From Hofstenia miamia (lineage: Eukaryota > Xenacoelomorpha > Acoela): 64,000 nt of DNA. The position numbers and the translations under genes were made by a program. Under the pieces are notes generated by a model that was given only the letters and a program-made list of their open reading frames with translations, was not told the DNA's origin and searched no databases. Below are positions 49,501-61,500 of this stretch, one piece after another (position 1 is the stretch's first letter; the number at the start of each line of letters is the position of its first letter). The stretch spans positions 397,283 to 461,282 of the forward strand of contig SCFE01000093.1 of assembly GCA_004352715.1 (NCBI GenBank), read 5' to 3'.

Positions 49501-52500
49501 TATTAATCAGAAACTTTTTTTGTGTGAAACTGGGACATAATTTAAATTTAAATTGGGTCTGTGTCAGCTCGGCTTCGGGTCCAAATGGGTCTGGGTCAGT
49601 TCGGATGTGGGTCCAATTGGGTCTGGGTCAGCTCAGATGTGGGTCCAAATGGGTCTGGGTCAACATTCAGTGACCCACTTACACCTCTGACTTGGACACA
49701 GTTTGGGGTACTTTTTGTACTCCACAGATATTATTGAATAATGCAGCAAGGCTATCGCTTAAAAGAGTATAAGAAACATGTTTGTGTTGCACAAAGGAGT
49801 TTCTTCACATTCCAGTTGAAATATCATCGCTGATATTCCACTTTGCTAGTTTCTTTTGAGGGCGGACCATTACCATGCAAAGCACTCTTCGCTGTCATAA
49901 GCGACTCATTGCGTCTTACGCAATTTTCGTAGCCATGACCAAGGCTGTAAAAGAGGCATTATGTCCAGCGCAGAATGCAGGCCTACCCAACCCCGATGGG
50001 CCACGGACTGGATGAGACAGAAAAAATATTCATGCGGGTTTTGGGCCGGGCCAAAAATATATGAACTCTAGGCTGAGGTGCGGGCCATAAATTTTTACAA
50101 GCTTCCCAAAACTATATTTTAATTGATTTCCATTTATATAACCCGTTTATTCTGCAGCTTGCATTCAACAAACTGCTGCAGGCTATTAATAGTTTTTTGT
50201 TGATTTTGTTGTTGTTCCTTACAATGTCTGCTTCGAGATTTACCAAAAACTACCATTCCTTTCCAACCTTTGGTATGGGAAAAAAGGCCTACAAATGAAT
50301 GTAGATTATAAGCAAGATGAGCATAATATTAAAATTATATGTTATATCTTTTGTTACTGAGCAACAACTATAACCATTAACTGCTAGTATCAAGTTATTA
50401 ACTATTTTCAGGATTTTCTAGAATTTATCTCAAACAATATAGACATGCCTTGGATAAGTAACAAGAAAAAAATACTTCAGATTAATTCTATAGTCTAAAA
50501 ATGAAAATCATAAAAACACTCTAAAATCCCAAAACTATAGTTAAGTTTTCATTGTAAACGTCACAGTGTCACTTGTTTTCATTTGTTATGGTTCTGATAA
50601 TGACGATGGTTCCAGTAGTTCTAAGATGGTATCAAAGAATACAATGACATTTTTCAATTATTTTTAAAATTCTCTGGCATAATGTATTCTACAAATAAGT
50701 GTGGTAATCTGTTTTTGCTTTGGGAATGTATGAGGACAATTCATAACCTCTTTGCCAAAGTGCACTGATCATGAACAGTGCAATGTAAAATATGTTAGTT
50801 ATATAGCTATCAGTAAATCTGTTTTTAATCCTTACCTGAATATCTTAATCGTATCTAACTATTGAGGAGAATTTTAGCCATTGGAACCCAATCCATAGTT
50901 GCAGTACAGGACTACCAGGATTGCTTTGAGTCATTAACCCCTTTTATATGAAATACATGTATGCATTTCACTCTATTCTCAGAGCGAAAAATCTATTTCC
51001 TTTTCAAAATGCAGTATAATTGTTGAATATCCGTCTACAATATAATTTTGCAAACTGTTTTATCTCCAAAATGCCCCAAAGTTTTATTCATTTTGGAGCA
51101 TTAGTAGATACAATTTGTGGTGAACTATGCCATTTTGTCAAAGATATCCACTTATGACAGTTTAAGTTTTGAATATTGCGTAGCTCACGTTTTTTTGAAG
51201 ATGCAAGAGTCAAATGATTGAGGCTGAATATCTGGGGTACAAAAAGTACCCCAAACAGTGTTTACGTAGTATACAACAATATTTCAGATAGTTATGCTCA
51301 AATTTTGTTGAAACTTTTAAATATGGTATTTCTATGTTTTTCAAGAAAAGTCAATAAATATCAGCAAGTTTCATTTAAATCTTTTAAAACTGTTAAAGAA
51401 TTAAGTTCTCTGGGGTAGAAACAATACCCCAAACCGTATTTAACTGTTAATCATATAGTCATAAAATTTTAAATTATAAGATGAGTCGGATTAACAGCAG
51501 CATTTAAAAATCATGAACTACTTTTTAATTATTAGATTGGATTCAACACTGTTAATAAGTGCATAAGCATATAATTTTAAAATTATAAAATCGAAGCCAA
51601 AGGCGGCGGCTGCAACCCCCGCCCATCCCCTAAATCTGTCCTGCATATAGATGTTATTGAATTCGTGTTTTCAAATGCCTTTTAGTTTCACCAATGTAGA
51701 AGACAATTATATTTGTAAACAATTGATGGAACCAAAGGGATTAACTGTCATATTTTCGGAGTTGTAAGTTTTCATAATTTTCCTATAAAATTATTTCTGG
51801 AGGCATGTATCATTAGTGAGTCCACCACTAGTTGTTTATCTTCATGCGCACGCAATCTGTAAAATTTCATTTGGCAAAACCTTCTCATTAACTAGCTTTT
51901 GGACGGCAGTGCAATCTCATCGTTTACCTTTTAAAAAAAAATTTTGGCATGAAGTGACAACGAATATTGGCCCATTTATCAAGAAAATTCAACATTCATT
52001 AAAGTAAACTAAAAANAACAATATAGACATGCCTTGGATAAGTAACAAGAAAAAAATACTTCAGATTAATTCTATAGTCTAAAAATGAAAATCATAAAAA
52101 CACTCTAAAATCCCAAAACTATAGTTAAGTTTTCATTGTAAACGTCACAGTGTCACTTGTTTTCATTTGTTATGGTTCTGATAATGACGATGGTTCCAGT
52201 AGTTCTAAGATGGTATCAAAGAATACAATGACATTTTTCAATTATTTTTAGAATTCTCTGGCATAATGTATTCTACAAATAAGTGTGGTAATCTGTTTTT
52301 GCTTTGGGAATGTATGAGGACAATTCATAACCTCTTTGCCAAAGTGCACTGATCATGAACAGTGCAATGTAAAATATGTTAGTTATATAGCTATCAGTAA
52401 ATCTGTTTTTAATCCTTACCTGAATATCTTAATCGTATCTAACTATTGAGGAGAATTTTAGCCATTGGAACCCAATCCATAGTTGCAGTACAGGACTACC

Positions 52501-55500
52501 AGGATTGCTTTGAGTCATTAACCCCTTTTATATGAAATACATGTATGCATTTCACTCTATTCTCAGAGCGAAAAATCTATTTCCTTTTCAAAATGCAGTA
52601 TAATTGTTGAATATCCGTGTACAATATAATTTTGCAAACTGTTTTATCTCCAAAATGCCCCAAAGTTTTATTCATTTTGGAGCATTAGTAGATACAATTT
52701 GTGGTGAACTATGCCATTTTGTCAAAGATATCCACTTATGACAGTTTAAGTTTTGAATATTGCGTAGCTCACGTTTTTTTGAAGATGCAAGAGTCAAATG
52801 ATTGAGGCTGAATATCTGGGGTACAAAAAGTACCCCAAACAGTGTTTACGTAGTATACAACAATATTTCAGATAGTTATGCTCAAATTTTGTTGAAACTT
52901 TTAAATATGGTATTTCTATGTTTTTCAAGAAAAGTCAATAAATATCAGCAAGTTTCATTTAAATCTTTTAAAACTGTTAAAGAATTAAGTTCTCTGGGGT
53001 AGAAACAATACCCCAAACCGTATTTAACTGTTAATCATATAGTCATAAAATTTTAAATTATAAGATGAGTCGGATTAACAGCAGCATTTAAAAATCATGA
53101 ACTACTTTTTAATTATTAGATTGGATTCAACACTGTTAATAAGTGCATAAGCATATAATTTTAAAATTATAAAATCGAAGCCAAAGGCGGCGGCTGCAAC
53201 CCCCGCCCATCCCCTAAATCTGTCCTGCATATAGATGTTATTGAATTCGTGTTTTCAAATGCCTTTTAGTTTCACCAATGTAGAAGACAATTATATTTGT
53301 AAACAATTGATGGAACCAAAGGGATTAACTGTCATATTTTCGGAGTTGTAAGTTTTCATAATTTTCCTATAAAATTATTTCTGGAGGCATGTATCATTAG
53401 TGAGTCCACCACTAGTTGTTTATCTTCATGCGCACGCAATCTGTAAAATTTCATTTGGCAAAACCTTCTCATTAACTAGCTTTTGGACGGCAGTGCAATC
53501 TCATCGTTTACCTTTTAAAAAAAAATTTTGGCATGAAGTGACAACGAATATTGGCCCATTTATCAAGAAAATTCAACATTCATTAAAGTAAACTAAAAAA
53601 GTTTCAAAAGATTTTTCCTTTCTCGGAGGTAACATAAAATAATACCCTACGCCTAACCCTATTAGCCTCGGGCTTTCGAGGTCTTAGAAGCCCCTGGTGG
53701 AGCACATTGATGATCCACCTCTTTAACTTTAGATGGGATTGAGCCATAACATTTTGGCCAGAATTACCGTATTTTATCTTAGTTAGGTTTTTGCAAAAAA
53801 ATTCAAAATTTTTTTATCATGTGATGACATCACGAAATATGTTAACAATTGAGGGAAGTTTGCAAAAAAGTTTCTTAATGTTTTCTTATCCATTTTAAAA
53901 TTTGACGAAAATAATCAAAGTTTGACCCAATCCACCCACGAATTAATGTGCACCAGTAACAAAATCAGGAGGTGAAGCGCAATGTGCTCCTGGGGCTAGA
54001 AAAATTAAGCAAAATCGAAATTTATTGTTGTTAAAACTAGTTGCAAGAATGGCAACCACGTCGACAGCTAGATGTGATAGAAATGTGTTCTTGGCAATGA
54101 AACAATCATCAACTTGTGAAATAGTTCTAAAACTCTTTACATTTTTCTGTCAAAAAGACTTTACAGGTTGTTGTTTAGCACAATCAATTTCAAAATCAAC
54201 CTCAAAGCCTGAAGATTTTGATACGCTACAGCACTTCTAGAATTATTGAAGAATATAATGCTGATATATTTAGGGTTTTAGCAGCAGTGGTGCTGTCCAA
54301 TTTTGTTAACAATGGGGCCCTATTAACCTAAAATTTTGGTCCCTACATACGTCATAAAAACGTTTACATACCAGAAACGCACATTGCTGACAAGGTTGAC
54401 AAAATTATTATCAAACAGAAGATTAAATTTTAGACTTAAAAAATTGTTTTTAATAATCCTGCAGACTACGATTTGTGATTCTAAAATGTCTAGATGGGCA
54501 ATGGCCCCATTTTTTCAAGCAATCTTTTCTGCAGATGAAAAGTTTCTCCCAGATTGTGATGGTGATCTGGGGATAATAAATTTGTTAAACTATTTTAAAG
54601 TGCTTACAATGCTGCTCTTTTTGTTTTTTAACCTGGAGAGTCTCATTATCCACATTGGGTAATACCAGTTGGATGTTGGGTGTATATACATTCTAAAAAT
54701 CATTGAACGAAAGTGTGAAAGTATATATACATATATGGCCTTCACAAATTGAATTTTGTGAATATTTAATATCAGGTTTTATTTGCATTGGAAGATCAAC
54801 AAACATACAAATTTACTTTTACTGAATTTTGTGGACTTGTAGTTCTTACCATTGTATTTTTAATGCTCAGTTTTTAATCAAATATGAATATTAATCAAAA
54901 GCAAATATCCAGAATGCTATTGCGCATTTTTTTGAATGTCAAAACAGTTGTTGAAAATGAATGGCGAGATTACTGAACTTGATAGGCAGACAAAATATTT
55001 AAGCATGGATTAAGAATTATAATTGAACTAGTACTTAAGCAAAATCAAATACGGAAAAATCATAATTAGCCAATTGAATAGTGAATTATTTTCTATATCT
55101 TTTATTATTGTTGTAATATTTTTCAAAAAACATCTGTAAGCCAATTACTATTGGCTAGCGACAAAACTCAATTACAAAAAACCTAAAATAATAATATTAA
55201 ATCAAAATTAAAAAGATTGAAATATGGTACTGGTAGAGTGTAATTGGAGTTGGAGGCTGAAATCTGGCCTCCAAATTCTAAACAAATAAACTAAATATTT
55301 AGAACTGAACTAAACAAGTCTTAGTTAACTAAACAGACACAATCCTGTTATCTTGGTCTTTAAGGCTCGAAACACACGATGATTATTTCCGCGCGGAATT
55401 CCTGAGATAATTGGTTATGATTAAAATATTCACTATTTGTTCGCTATTAAATTGTATACGCGGTAAATAATCATCGTTTGTTTGCAAATTTGTTTTAATC

Positions 55501-58500
55501 ACAAACCATTATCTTAGGAATTCTGCGCGGAAATAATCATTGTACGGGTATCGGGCCTAAGAACATCTTCTGAGTATTTCATTGATCCAGGATTCTACAT
55601 ACAAATATCTGCATCTACAAGCTCACCAAATTTATACAAAAATCAGTTTCAGTTGTATATTTCAAGCTTAAAAGCTGTACATTATATTTGATAAAATTAT
55701 TATGACGCTGGGACGAGTAAATTCTACGGAATTTAATTCTTTTACAGAACAGAAACGAAATTTTGATTTTATGAGCACTCAATAATTATAAGAAACCAAT
55801 CAAACAATAAACAAATATTTTCAATGGATGTATATTCTCATCAGACTTGTCAACGAACCGAGCCGAGCCGAGCTTGAGCAGAGTATTGGATATACAACGA
55901 GCCCAAAACGAGCCGTTTTTAAGCAAACCAAATTTATACTGCTGCTTGTTAATTAGATTATGCAGATTTTTCTTATTTTTCATTCAATATTCCTTACTTA
56001 TAATCGTATTTTAGAAATGTTTATTAAATAATAGGAAGAGCAATTGAAGAAATTCTGAGAGCACAATATTTTTTAAAAAAATAACGAGTCTGGTCTAACT
56101 GAAGGCTGCAATTGTGCTACCGACTCTCTAGGAAAACAATTTTAAGCACTTATATTTCGAGTCGGTCAAAATTGCGTTTAATGAAAGTTTCAACGTCATT
56201 ATATTTAGATGTACGGCAATAAATGCAGGAATGCATGGCAATATTGAACTATTGGCCACACTCTTCTATCCTTGCATTATCGAAAAATCCTTAATTGCAG
56301 CGGAATTCTTCTGTATATTGGCTATAAATGTATCTCAGCCTAAAGTCATTGAAAACAAAGCATCAAAAGAAATAGTTTTTGGAAAGAATCACATGTCCGA
56401 TTGGAATCATCATTTTTTTATAAAATTTTCAAAAGCAGGGATAATAACAGGTAAAGTAAATTTATGGATAAAAAATTCACATAAATAAAAAATTCTCAAT
56501 CATTACAAATGGGTATCGATCAAGGTGATACTATCTAACAGGCCATGAGATGGTGATTTTTGTGGAAGTCATTCATTAAATCTGATTGGCTCATGAGCAC
56601 GTTTAATGTAAGCGAGTGACGTCAGAATTGTCTAAGAAAATTTTATCGAAATTGGCTCTGACAATAATGATCCTGCTCCAAATTTTAATCTGTATCTAGG
56701 AAATTTTAAATATCATTAACAGAACATTTGTTCTTTACTTTAGAATATTTTAAACTAATTGATTCCATTTACGTTTTAATTTGTATTAAGTCAATTCTGA
56801 AGATATAAGCTTGCAATCCTTACAAATTTGCTCGCAATATTGAATAGTTTTTAGAATAGATTTATTATATTTTGTGTTCCAGCAAAATGCATAATGATAA
56901 TACATTCGCAATTTTAATAGAGAAAATTATGATACCCGTAACCCGTGAGCCGTAATTTCTTATTTGAACCCGTAACGGGTTAAAGTTTAATCAGTATTGT
57001 TACAAGGCGTAACATTATCTTACAAACTATTGTCGCAGTAATAAACTGATTAGCCATTATTATTTTAACAATAATACAACACGAACTGAGAGAAAATAAC
57101 CTATTAATTTTCTATGTTTGTACGTATTTTCCTGAAAACAAGCTAATACGTTTCCTTTATTTTGATTGACTACCACTAAATACTGTAATACACACTGTGA
57201 ATTGAAAATAATAATTTTATTTTTCTCTAACATTTGTTTTATAGTCTATATTCACTCTGTATATTTACTTAACATAATTCGATGCTGTTGCATATTTTCA
57301 ATTAGGTTGATCTCTTGAAGCAATGTGTTTCTACACATTATATTAATTTTACTTATGACATGCCGGCATAAAATGATACATTCAGCACAGCAAGCAAATT
57401 ATCTAATGATATTGTGGAAAAGGTNAGAATACCGAACTAAATGAAGAAAAAGAAATTGACATTTTGTTTGATGATAATTTAAAATTTTTCGGTGTTTTTA
57501 TGTTTTGGGTGTCAACCCGTAAATCAACCCGTAACCCGTACTTAATGACTCGTAACCCGTAAAATATTTACATTTCTAAAATAAATTTGCAGTTTCTATT
57601 AGTGGTACTATTGGTGTATATATGATTGTAGTTTCAATCTATAATGTACAATACTCTTTGAGATGTAGCCTTTTTCAATTTGTGTCAAGGTAAGATGTTG
57701 GCATTTTCAACATATTCACGTAATAATACTGTACAAAATTTCTGTGAAGGCATTTAGGAGTACAGATCTGTATCTCTACACACTTTACATACATTAAATA
57801 TCGCAACTTAAATATCTATAAAAAAGCAGATGTCAATGTCGAATTCCAAAAGCCCCAAACATTTAGGCCATAAGCCATAAAAAGTTGGAATTTTTTAAAT
57901 ATTGTTTTTTATAAACCTAGAATATAATCATCCGGACATGTTTGCACTGGTATCGTCAAAATGGATTTAATGCAAATTAAAATATTCTAAAATTATCAAC
58001 TAATGTCATCATAATTTTGGTTCAAATAATGTGATTTCCAAAATTTCAAATTTCCTAGACAGACAGTGGGTACAATGAATTTTTTGGAATTCGGCCAATA
58101 TTGGCATGACAATTTTAGATATAAATTTCCACGTTTAGACAATTCTAACATCAGTCGCTTACAAGAAATATGTATTCTTAAACCAATCCGATTCATTTAG
58201 TGTCGTCTCTTAGATATGTATCGCCGTGGTATCGAATCGATACTATCGATAACTATGTAAAGTACTTTTGCGGAATTACCTCAGCAACACAGTATTTGTA
58301 GGATAAATGATAATAATAATAATATATTACACAACTATTTTATTATTTTGCAATCTAGGTAAGTTTACGTAAATATAATTAATGATGTGACGTGAAGAAC
58401 GCAACTTCTAATCGCGCAAGTCAAGACCTCTAATTAGAATACGCTTAAAGCAGAAGAAAATTGCAGTAATGTTTTAGGAGAGAACAGGCCTAGTTTGAAA

Positions 58501-61500
58501 GTGGGGGAAGTTGGAACATTCCCATAACCTCTTTAGCTGAACGGTTTTATAATGCGATATTTGATTTGATTGAATTAAATTCATATTCAAACAATATAAG
58601 TCTGCTTTAACTTCCCTAAGCTTATTGTTTCCAACCCTCATTATGGTTATTAGACATACAAATGTAAGTTTGTAAAGCTTATAAATGTTTCAATTGCTGG
58701 ATATTTACATAGATTATATATTTTATTATGCATGCATCTACAATAGATACGGTAATTTGTTTATACGATTGAATTTAGATGCTATAGCTATAATTACATA
58801 GCATATATATTACAATCTTACTGAACAATTTCCCAATGGTGCAGATTGAAAGACCTAATGTTTGTGCAAGTTGGAACCTCATGCCTGTATGGGTCCAAGT
58901 TAGTAAAAATAGCATTATAGGTATGCAAATTATTAAGGTCTATCAACTTATGCACGCATTACCATTTCTTTGGAGTTTTCACGGAGCTAGGCAATACTTG
59001 CTAATGGATATCAGAGTTTCAATATTTTAGATCGATTCCTGCATTTTTTTTTCATTTATATAGAGTATGAGACAAACTACTAGGTACAGCTTAAACTTGG
59101 ATGATAATTCACAATTCTGGGTAAATCCGTGTCATATTTTTGTTTTCTTGTGTTATATTTATAACAATTTAATTACTATTTTTGCTGAGAGACGAACTAC
59201 GTGGGACAACATAATTACAGACCAAGAATACCTCAATTAAGCTAATTATTAAGTCAAATGCAACATTTAATACTTTGTATGCCCTCCTTTAGCTTCTAAC
59301 ACATCAGCAAATCTCGTTAATATCCCATTGCAAAAGTATTTTCCAGGTTTTTGTTTTGCAACCAATGTTGGTTGAACATATTTTTTCAAGTATTTTTAGC
59401 TTATTAGTAATTGTTTCTGTGGCTATTTTCATCTGAATTATTCTTTTTGTGATCTAGATCTTTAGAATTTTCAGACAAATCTAATAAAAAACATTTTTTA
59501 ATCAAAATATTTTTGAACCAATAGCAATTTTGTCCCAAATGATTTATCACCAATATCTCCATAGTCATGTTATCAAATAAATTTTGGCATTTCCAAAGAG
59601 TACAAACAGTTTGTTCTCCACTGTATATCTTAGCATAAAATTTAAATCGCCCTGTGTTCCTAAAATCATTTTTGGACAAAGAATCTATTTCTAAAGCAGT
59701 GTGTATATTGTTAAGCAAGCATCTTCTTGCATCGTTTGTTTTAATTTTATTTGCCATTTTGAATAAAAAATCCTTTAAGATATTTCGCTATGTTGCAAAT
59801 GAGATGTGGCCATCCATTACGCTCAGACCGTTTCACCATTTTCAACTTGGTTCAACAACCCGTTTTTCATTATCACTTGCATTTGGCTGACGTTGGACTG
59901 AATTTACATTTATTATTTAGTATTTAGTTGTACACAATATCACTTTGGTTTGAATTTTCTTTAATATAAAAATTGCAACAGAGTCTGGATTAGCGTGTAG
60001 CCTATTCTGCTGACTACCTGTAATTGTGAGTCTAAGTAATTGAAATTTCTTTAGGCACTCTGATATTTCTAGTTACAATTGCTGTAATCCTTTGCAGAGA
60101 AATGATACATTCAGATGATGTCTACATTACAATTTCATACCGAATTTTTCAGATTTTACTTCATTTGATAAACATGATCTCGTTTTTAATTACAAATCTT
60201 AAATTAAAAGATAGAAAAATCGCTTCTCATTTTCATAATGCTATTGATGTTCCACTTCTGATGATTTCTCTTGGAGGTTTACTACAATACATGGTTTTTA
60301 CTACCTTAGCTTCATTAGTTACTCTTGCAACACATGACAAAGGTATAGTATACTTACATTAGAATTTTTTTAACCTTACTATTTGAAAAACGGGTTGGAC
60401 TTGATGCTAATATTATTTTTCAATAACTACTAAATTTGGTCTTCTACGAGGGGCAAGGGAGATAATTTATCCCCCTCCTCCCCACCGGTTTTCATTGGTC
60501 ACTTTTTATCAGCTAAATTATAGGAAAGAATTTCAAAGCTTCAAATATTATTTTCTCCCTCAAAATCAAAATTTTTGGTTTTTGGAATATATTTTTACCC
60601 TAAACAACGCAAACATTTTTTACATTTTTGTGATGGTTTATATAAAAAAATTTAAACAGTCACTCACTAAATAATATAAGTGCGTAAGACGCGATACTCC
60701 TGGGTTTGGATTATATTAATGTACTTCAAGCACAGTAAAAAATTTCATCGCAAATTTTGACCATACAGGTATACACATTTACTCCACATCCCGAAATTCC
60801 CACACTTCCAAATAGCCTTGTAGAAAATTGTTTGAGAATATGAAAAAACGGTTGTGTTGGGAAATCTATCTACAGATATAAAAAGAATTAAAGTTCGTTG
60901 GCTCTTTAATGGGTTTGAAGCATTATTATTACATGAGAGAATTTAAATATTTTTAAAAAATCGGAATTATAAAATGTAATTAATCTTTTTAACTACTTCA
61001 GCAGCATCAATACACTTTAGTAAGGATTTTTAATATTACAATAAATAGATATGTCGATGGTTTGGGATTTCTAAATTTTGTGATATTTGGAGAATTTTGA
61101 AAATGTGGAAAAGTGGTCTATATCTTTAGAGGGACGGCAGTTCTTTAGCCTTTCCACAGCATTTTAGTTCTCCTAGAAATTTAGGCCTCCGCACACCTCT
61201 AGCTATGTTATCAATAAAAAGCATAGGCAAAAAATTTTGAAAGATTCATATTTTTAGGATTGCATAAAATGATAACAAATCAGTTAAGAAACAAAATTGC
61301 AATATTAAAGGATGCTTTCTCTCGACTGAATGCTTTGGAAACATCTGATCTTATAAATTTTAAGAAATGATTTTTTAGTCTCAATCAAATTAGAAGCCGC
61401 GACATCAGTCATTGATCATTCCCTGCATGGAGTACAAGCAGTTATTCAGACGTATCTCACTTTCAATTGGGTACGTTTGAAGGCAAAACTGGATGCAAGC

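Larger units (their letters stand above)
40263..56208. other. Gene B intron 2 (about 15.9 kb)
   Basis: Bounded by donor GTATGT and acceptor TATATTTAG. It contains most of the mobile elements of the gene B locus, listed separately, and two single-N joins (46431, 52016). Stretches 40500-41750, 42500-43419, 44145-45430, 47250-49200 and 53600-55363 hold no gene I can support. The short frame at 54336-54662 lacks recognisable features. Confidence 0.75.

Noticed and set aside
51218-53591. Identical short frames in both 1583-bp copies as a duplicated gene
   Set aside because: Frames are 63 to 66 codons without features; their identity follows from the DNA duplication, which is probably an assembly artefact.
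54025-54662. Frames at 54025-54240 and 54336-54662 as extra exons of gene B
   Set aside because: No similarity to otopetrin segments, and the exon 2 to exon 3 junction is complete without them.
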